Source of the DNA: Dehalococcoidia bacterium
GTDB taxonomy: Bacteria > Chloroflexota > Dehalococcoidia > E44-bin15
DNA: 34,441 bases
Assembly: GCA_004377275.1 (NCBI GenBank)
Contig: SOIC01000175.1
Span: 1 to 34,441 of the forward strand
Direction: 5' to 3'
Shown one piece after another: positions 31,458 through 34,441 of this stretch. Positions within the stretch are counted from its first letter, which is position 1. Every line of letters begins with the position of its first letter. The translations under genes and the position numbers were made by a program. Below the pieces are notes generated by a model. The model worked only from the letters and a program-made list of their open reading frames with translations. It ran no database searches and had not been told where the DNA came from.

Positions 31458-31913
31458 ATGAAGACCGTCAGCCTCAACCGCAAAGCATACCATGACTACA
31501 CTATTCAAGAGAGTGTTGAGGCCGGTATTGTACTTACCGGCACTGAGATTAAGTCGATTCGGGCGGGAAGGGTAAATCTCCGCGATGCGTACGCCCATCC
31601 ACAGGGCAGTGAGCTATGGCTATTTAATGTCCACATCGCCCGGTATGAGTCGGGCAGTCGCGACAATCACGAACCGACACGCCCCAGGAAGCTGTTGCTT
31701 CATCGCAGGCAGATCGATGAGCTTGCCGGTAAGGTGACACAAAAGGGCTTCACTATAGTGCCCTTAAAGTTGTACCTTAAAAATGGAATCGCCAAGGTGG
31801 AGCTTGGCCTGGCCACAGGAAAGAGGCTTTATGACAAGCGCGAATCCATGGCACGCCGCCAGGCGGAGCGTGACATGGAGCGCGCCATGAAGCTAGCGAA
31901 GCAGAGGTTTTGA
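31458..31913 (+). CDS. smpB: SsrA-binding protein SmpB
   Basis: SmpB binds the tRNA-like part of tmRNA and takes it into stalled ribosomes for trans-translation. The 151-residue protein is full length: NRKAYHDYTIQESVEAGIVL, LTGTEIKSIRAGRVNLRDAYA, HIARYESGSRDNHEPTRPRK, LLLHRRQIDEL, and the basic tail KLYLKNGIAKVELGLATGKR to ESMARRQAERDMERAMK. Its partner ssrA starts 48 bp downstream under a separate promoter. Probably translated from a leaderless message. Confidence 0.97.
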   Translation: MKTVSLNRKAYHDYTIQESVEAGIVLTGTEIKSIRAGRVNLRDAYAHPQGSELWLFNVHIARYESGSRDNHEPTRPRKLLLHRRQIDELAGKVTQKGFTIVPLKLYLKNGIAKVELGLATGKRLYDKRESMARRQAERDMERAMKLAKQRF

Positions 31914-31939
31914 TATCCTCTGGTGAGGCTTAATAGAAT
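31910..31939 (+). promoter_or_regulatory. Promoter of ssrA
   Basis: TTGATA (31910-31915, overlapping the smpB stop), 18-bp spacer, TAGAAT (31934-31939). Transcription would begin near 31946, about 15 nt before the mature tmRNA 5' end. Confidence 0.6.
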
Positions 31940-31961
31940 CCCTTGGTGAAGAAAGAAAAAT

Positions 31962-32304
31962 GGGGACGAGTGGTTTCGACAGAGGAGGAGCGCTACAGGA
32001 TTGCAGGCCGAGGTGCCACTTATCTCGCAAAACAAGTGGCAAAAAAGTAACTGACGAATACGTCTACGCTAGCTAAGCGAGACACGTCCCCCTAGCCTCC
32101 CTCGATGGGCTTTGGATGACGACGAGCAGTCGAGGTGCGGCAATCCTGACGTCGATAAGGGTTGCCAAAGAATTTATCGACTGGCGCAACCGTCCTCGGT
32201 CGGCAGAGGACGGTTGGGTGAGAGCAAAGAGCCGACTAAGCTTGTAGCATATCCTGGGGGGACCTTCTCTGGACGGGGAGTTCGACTCTCCCCCGTCTCC
32301 ACCA
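31962..32304 (+). ncRNA. ssrA: Transfer-messenger RNA (tmRNA)
   Basis: One-piece tmRNA of 343 nt. The 5' end GGGGACGAGTGGTTTCGACAG is the tmRNA hallmark. The 3' end has the T-arm GGGGAG-TTCGACT-CTCCCC and acceptor CGTCTCC-ACCA, whose CGTCTCC pairs with GGGGACG (one G-U). A stem GCCACTT/AAGTGGC (about 32015-32040) fits pseudoknot 1. The tag frame follows: ...GTAACTGACGAATACGTC and TACGCTAGCTAA, reading VTDEYVYAS then stop. The exact resume codon cannot be fixed by eye; codons GGC AAA AAA precede GTA. It ends in Ala-Ser rather than the common Ala-Ala. smpB is directly upstream and a terminator follows. Confidence 0.96.
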
Positions 32305-32342
32305 TTATGTAAAGTAGCGTCAGCTATTCAGGGCTGGCGCTT
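32276..32342 (+). repeat. ssrA 3'-end repeat, copy 1 (intact)
   Basis: This is the real ssrA T-arm, acceptor and terminator stem. It aligns without gaps to 33510-33576, 1,234 bp downstream, at 47 of 67 positions (hand count). The best part is 32291-32314 (CCCCGTC...CATTATGTAAAG), 21 of 24 identical. Confidence 0.72.
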
Positions 32343-32347
32343 TTTTT
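32316..32347 (+). terminator. Rho-independent terminator of ssrA
   Basis: AGCGTCAGC (32316-32324), loop TATTCAGG, GCTGGCGCT (32333-32341) with one G-U pair, followed by a run of T. Confidence 0.92.
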
Positions 32348-32469
32348 AATTCAAATGAGGCTTTAGTGATGATGTAAATCTACTCCAAGTGGGGTCGCCT
32401 AATAGCAGAGTTCAGCCGCGTTCTGAAGCACAGCGAATGAACGTCAACTGAAGTGCCTGGTTAGGCGTA

Positions 32470-33285
32470 TTAATCCTCAAATTCAGCACACCGATTCTGA
32501 AAATATGCGGTCACCGCTTCCTGCACATCTTTGGATAGGCCAATTGCCGTATTCCATGTAGCCACATAGTTGAGACCCTCGGCTACAGTATGGTCACGAC
32601 TATAGATCAGAGTCTCTTTGATCCCACGTATAGCAAGTGGAGATTTGGCCGCAATCTCATTAGCTAATTCTCTAACACCTACCAGTAAGCTCGGCTGATC
32701 GGCAAATACCTTATTAACGAGGCCCATCGAGTGAGCTTTTACACCATCAAATTCAAGCCCTGTATAGGCTAGCTCCCTAAACAAGCCATCACCTATGAGC
32801 CTAGGCAGCCGCTGCAATGTACCCGTATCCGCAACGATGGCTAGATCCACCTCTTTGATAGAGAAACGAGCATCGACTGTCGCATAGCGAATGTCGCAAG
32901 CCGTAATTAAATCAATGCCCCCGCCGATGCATGCCCCGTGAATGGCGGCTATCACAGGTTTTCGGCAACGCTCTATAGCTGTAACGGAGTCTTGTAATCC
33001 GATGATGATCTGACGTAAACGCTCCTGCCTTCGTCCTTCTGAAAGTTCGCTCACCTCATTATAGATGGCCGATAGAAACTCAAAGTCGATGCCTGCCGAA
33101 AAATGTTTCCCTTGACCACTTAGCACAGCGACCCGGACTTCCGGCGTTCCGTTGACCCAATCGAACACGCCCTTTAGTTCCTTCCACATGGTTGCGTTTA
33201 TCGCATTAGCCTTGTCCGGTCGATTTAGCTGGATATTCGCAATGCGGTTTTCTGAACTAACGGTTAAAGCCTCAAATTTAGGCAT
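32470..33285 (-). CDS. Delta3,5-delta2,4-dienoyl-CoA isomerase-like crotonase
   Basis: A 271-residue enoyl-CoA hydratase/isomerase superfamily protein. HFSAGIDFEFL and HGACIGGGIDLITACDIRYA give the CoA oxyanion hole. Asp125, Glu145 and Asp153 lie at the spacing (20 and 8) of the catalytic Asp176, Glu196 and Asp204 of mammalian ECH1, and IKEVDLAIVADTGTLQRLP and YSRDHTVAEGLNYVATWN also match that subfamily. So it probably shifts double bonds of 3,5-dienoyl-CoA in the breakdown of unsaturated acids. GGAGG precedes ATG. It is alone, without other beta-oxidation genes, and lies between two ssrA 3'-end repeats, so it is likely acquired. Codon use looks less GC-rich than its neighbours. Confidence 0.88.
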   Translation of the reverse strand: MPKFEALTVSSENRIANIQLNRPDKANAINATMWKELKGVFDWVNGTPEVRVAVLSGQGKHFSAGIDFEFLSAIYNEVSELSEGRRQERLRQIIIGLQDSVTAIERCRKPVIAAIHGACIGGGIDLITACDIRYATVDARFSIKEVDLAIVADTGTLQRLPRLIGDGLFRELAYTGLEFDGVKAHSMGLVNKVFADQPSLLVGVRELANEIAAKSPLAIRGIKETLIYSRDHTVAEGLNYVATWNTAIGLSKDVQEAVTAYFQNRCAEFED

Positions 33286-33371
33286 CCCTTCCCTCCTAAG
33301 TTGTCCACGGATGCTTTGTGCCCGATAAAAGTAACCACTTGACTGATTTCAACGCCTCTAATTTGGTGGGC

Positions 33372-33432
33372 ACATCGTAGACGAATGCGGGAATATTGTC
33401 AATGGTTGTCCTTATTAGCGAACACATTGGGC
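33372..33432. repeat. 61-bp promoter-region repeat, copy A
   Basis: Aligns without gaps to copy B (33959-34019), 587 bp downstream, at 43 of 61 positions (hand count). The minus-strand TTGACA box and a block GAACACATT-GGC (33420-33432) are conserved. In transcription direction the latter reads GCC-AATGTGTTC and lies just upstream of the -35 box, as an activator site would. Confidence 0.68.
33374..33402 (-). promoter_or_regulatory. Promoter of the dienoyl-CoA isomerase gene
   Basis: On the minus strand a perfect TTGACA (33402-33397), 17-bp spacer and TACGAT (33379-33374); transcription near 33367, leader about 80 nt. It lies within a 61-bp block repeated before pspC. The 33286-33629 gap holds this promoter, the second ssrA-end copy, and no gene I can support. 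Confidence 0.62.
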
Positions 33433-33509
33433 ACTTGGGGTATTAAGTGGGAGAATATAAACGCCAGAGCACGTCGTTCAGCTAAGAGCCGCAAGGTTGG
33501 TGGGTTTCT

Positions 33510-33576
33510 GGGAGATTGAGCCTACCCCGTCATCATCATTATGTAAAGCATAACGAACAAGTAAGGGCGTGCGCTT
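33510..33576 (+). repeat. ssrA 3'-end repeat, copy 2 (decayed)
   Basis: An ungapped 47/67 match to the ssrA 3' end and terminator region (32276-32342). It includes CCCCGTC, CATTATGTAAAG and, at the place of the terminator stem, AGGGC..GCGCTT. The hairpin and T-run are lost. A few bases before it, AAGAGCCG (33484-33491) also occurs in tmRNA. It looks like a displaced, decayed ssrA end, as expected at the far side of an element inserted in ssrA. Confidence 0.68.
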
Positions 33577-33629
33577 AGTAAATCGACTCGAATGACACAC
33601 CCAACGACAATGGCGTTGGTGGCAGATTT

Positions 33630-33815
33630 TTATGGTTCCAGCGGGATAAGGAACCTTAGGATAATATAAATCAGGATACCCCCTCCGCCAAAGAATAGTG
33701 TCGCCACCGCGATGACTCTGACGATAGTAGGATCGATGTCAAAATGCTTGGCCAAGCCACCACATATACCCCAAATCATCCTTTCATCTTTGCTACGATA
33801 GAGCTTCTTCGCCAT
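33630..33815 (-). CDS. PspC-domain small membrane protein
   Basis: A 61-residue protein that is essentially one PspC domain: KKLYRSKDERMIWGICGGLAKHF, then DIDPTIVRVIAVATLFFGGG and a hydrophobic span GILIYIILRFLIPL. The family includes PspC of the phage-shock response and many short stand-alone proteins that sit in the membrane. No pspA, pspB or pspF is nearby, so a role in envelope stress is only suggested by the family. AGGAGGG precedes ATG. Its likely promoter (33989-33961) shares a duplicated region with the isomerase gene. Confidence 0.9.
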   Translation of the reverse strand: MAKKLYRSKDERMIWGICGGLAKHFDIDPTIVRVIAVATLFFGGGGILIYIILRFLIPLEP

Positions 33816-33838
33816 GACTCCCTCCTACTTGATATTTG

Positions 33839-33872
33839 TTATCCAGGATCTTCTATTATCCCGGATCTTCTG
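33839..33872. repeat. 17-bp direct tandem repeat in the pspC leader
   Basis: TTATCC(A/C)GGATCTTCT occurs twice back to back (33839-33855, 33856-33872), differing at one internal base. It lies between the pspC start and its probable promoter, so it would be in the mRNA leader or act as an operator. Confidence 0.65.
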
Positions 33873-33915
33873 TATCAACTGGTCTGGCTATACTGTGCTC
33901 TCTGCTCGCTGGCTG

Positions 33916-33927
33916 TCGAGGCCTCGA
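33916..33927. repeat. 12-bp palindrome upstream of pspC
   Basis: TCGAGGCCTCGA is a perfect palindrome about 100 bp upstream of the pspC start, within the leader of the predicted transcript. A regulator site is possible; nothing else supports it. Confidence 0.3.
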
Positions 33928-33958
33928 GCAAGCGGAGTTACACCAGTTTAAGGTGAGA

Positions 33959-34019
33959 ACATAGTAGACGATAGCGTGACCTCTGTCAATGTTCGCGCAA
34001 AGTGGTGAACACATTAGGC
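33959..34019. repeat. 61-bp promoter-region repeat, copy B
   Basis: Second copy of the block at 33372-33432. It keeps ACAT-GTAGACGA, TGTCAATG and GAACACATT-GGC at identical spacing. Confidence 0.68.
33961..33989 (-). promoter_or_regulatory. Probable promoter of pspC
   Basis: Minus strand TTGACA (33989-33984), a 17-bp spacer, TACTAT (33966-33961). Transcription would start near 33954, giving a long leader (about 140 nt) that contains the 17-bp tandem repeat and the palindrome. Apart from these elements and the promoter at 34165, I see no gene in 33816-34251. Confidence 0.55.
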
Positions 34020-34164
34020 CCTCGCAGCGCTCTATTCAGCGCGACCTCGTGCCTGCACTCGACAATCGATCTCTGAAGGACGATTGCACATCTCTCCTGG
34101 CCGGCGGAGTTGGTGGCCGTCTGCGGCTTAAGATGCACCTACATCAAAATAGGGTGGTCGACTT

Positions 34165-34193
34165 TTGCTTTTCGTGGTAAACTTTCATATACT
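34165..34193 (+). promoter_or_regulatory. Possible promoter of the gene at the right edge
   Basis: TTGCTT (34165-34170), 17-bp spacer, TATACT (34188-34193); transcription near 34200, about 50 nt before the ATG at 34252. Confidence 0.4.
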
Positions 34194-34251
34194 CTAACTA
34201 CTCAACGTCCGTTGTCAGGCGAGGAATACCGAACTGGGCGGCAGGACACAA

Positions 34252-34441
34252 ATGGAGCAGATACTAGGGAAAAGGTTCGAGCCTAAGAAGATCATAGACA
34301 ACCCATCGGAGGAGAGCCTCCGTGCATGGGCCTTGGAGCACGGCGGGTTCATAAGCGAGTTCGGCAACCTCTCGGTAACGACCAACGTGCGGAACAGAAT
34401 GGCGAAGTTGACTGAGGTAATACTGGACCAGCCGGACCCAG
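34252..34441 (+). CDS. Start of a gene cut by the window edge (function uncertain)
   Basis: An open frame of 63 codons runs off the end: MEQILGKRFEPKKIIDNPSE, then ESLRAWALEHGGFISEFGNL and SVTTNVRNRMAKLTEVILDQ. Its base composition and codon use look coding, AGGA lies 6 nt before the ATG, and a promoter is in front. The segment FGNLSVTTNVRNRMAKLTEV reminds me of the N-terminal region of some phosphoenolpyruvate carboxykinase-like proteins, but this is a weak recollection; the nucleotide-binding motifs would be beyond the edge. Confidence 0.65.
   Translation, partial: MEQILGKRFEPKKIIDNPSEESLRAWALEHGGFISEFGNLSVTTNVRNRMAKLTEVILDQPDP

Noticed and set aside
32112..32312. 66-codon open frame inside ssrA
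   Set aside because: It falls within the tmRNA, whose structure explains the sequence.
33490..34130. Possible extension of the 61-bp repeat (GTTGGTGG in both flanks)
   Set aside because: Only a short match, not collinear without large gaps; it may be chance.
33989..34180. 63-codon open frame between pspC and the right-edge gene
   Set aside because: It starts in the promoter-like repeat, has no ribosome site, and its protein looks random.
34268..34290. GGTTCGAGCC resembling a tRNA T-arm
   Set aside because: It lies within the reading frame of the right-edge gene and no acceptor or anticodon arm can be built around it. No other tRNA-like T-arm apart from tmRNA was seen.

Overview
The window is about 34.4 kb of gene-dense, moderately GC-rich bacterial chromosome. 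It carries housekeeping genes in compact operons with many 1-4 bp stop/start overlaps. Several features suggest a Chloroflexota bacterium, probably Dehalococcoidia-like: a short-form HisG paired with HisZ, lysine synthesis through DapL/DapF, an archaeal-type ApgM phosphoglycerate mutase, a CooC maturation ATPase, a geranylgeranyl-reductase-family flavoprotein and an NfeD/slipin pair. The lineage is an inference from gene content. No ribosomal RNA or other strong marker is present.

Layout. (1) 508-2570, minus: nfeD and a slipin (membrane quality control), with a good promoter near 2600. (2) 3009-9633, plus: a histidine operon hisZ, hisG, a zinc-dependent phospholipase-C-like gene, hisD, hisC, hisB. 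Its hisG is a tandem fusion of two HisG units. (3) 9630-17840, minus: an eight-gene run guaA, EncFtn-like mini-ferritin, small membrane protein, purD, geranylgeranyl reductase-like, purE, purB, secreted nuclease, purC. The pur and his operons converge and share a CTAG at their stops. (4) 17881-20871, plus: tsaC/sua5 (probably leaderless), rpiB, dxs. (5) 20872-21265: a graveyard with a degraded copy of the dxs 3' end, a 15-bp-stem hairpin and a broken second rpiB fragment. (6) 21266-27065, plus: cooC, pgk, apgM, tpiA, miaA, dapF, then a pentapeptide-repeat protein, dapL and hflX up to 29877. (7) 29947-31913: a possible small divergent ORF, ctpA, smpB. (8) 31962-32304: tmRNA (ssrA) with a clear terminator. 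(9) 32470-33285, minus: a dienoyl-CoA isomerase-like gene lying between the ssrA 3' end and a 70%-identical ungapped copy of it. (10) 33630-33815, minus: pspC. (11) 34252-34441: the start of a gene cut by the window edge.

How the genes work together. The his genes cover the first step (HisG/HisZ) and the HisB, HisC and HisD steps; hisH, hisA, hisF, hisI are elsewhere. PurD, PurE, PurC and PurB are purine-ring steps and GuaA makes GMP. Pgk, TpiA and ApgM are the middle of glycolysis/gluconeogenesis, RpiB is pentose phosphate, and Dxs opens the MEP isoprenoid pathway, which would also feed the lipid-type reductase. DapL and DapF make meso-diaminopimelate for lysine and/or wall. TsaC, MiaA, HflX, SmpB and tmRNA all serve translation and ribosome rescue.

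The most interesting items are the tandem HisG, whose halves have lost different active-site motifs and which keeps a start-like signal between them; the ssrA-flanked accessory segment; a 61-bp duplicated promoter region in front of the isomerase and pspC genes; and the decayed rpiB/dxs remnants. I did not find CRISPR arrays, transposases, integrases or tRNA genes.
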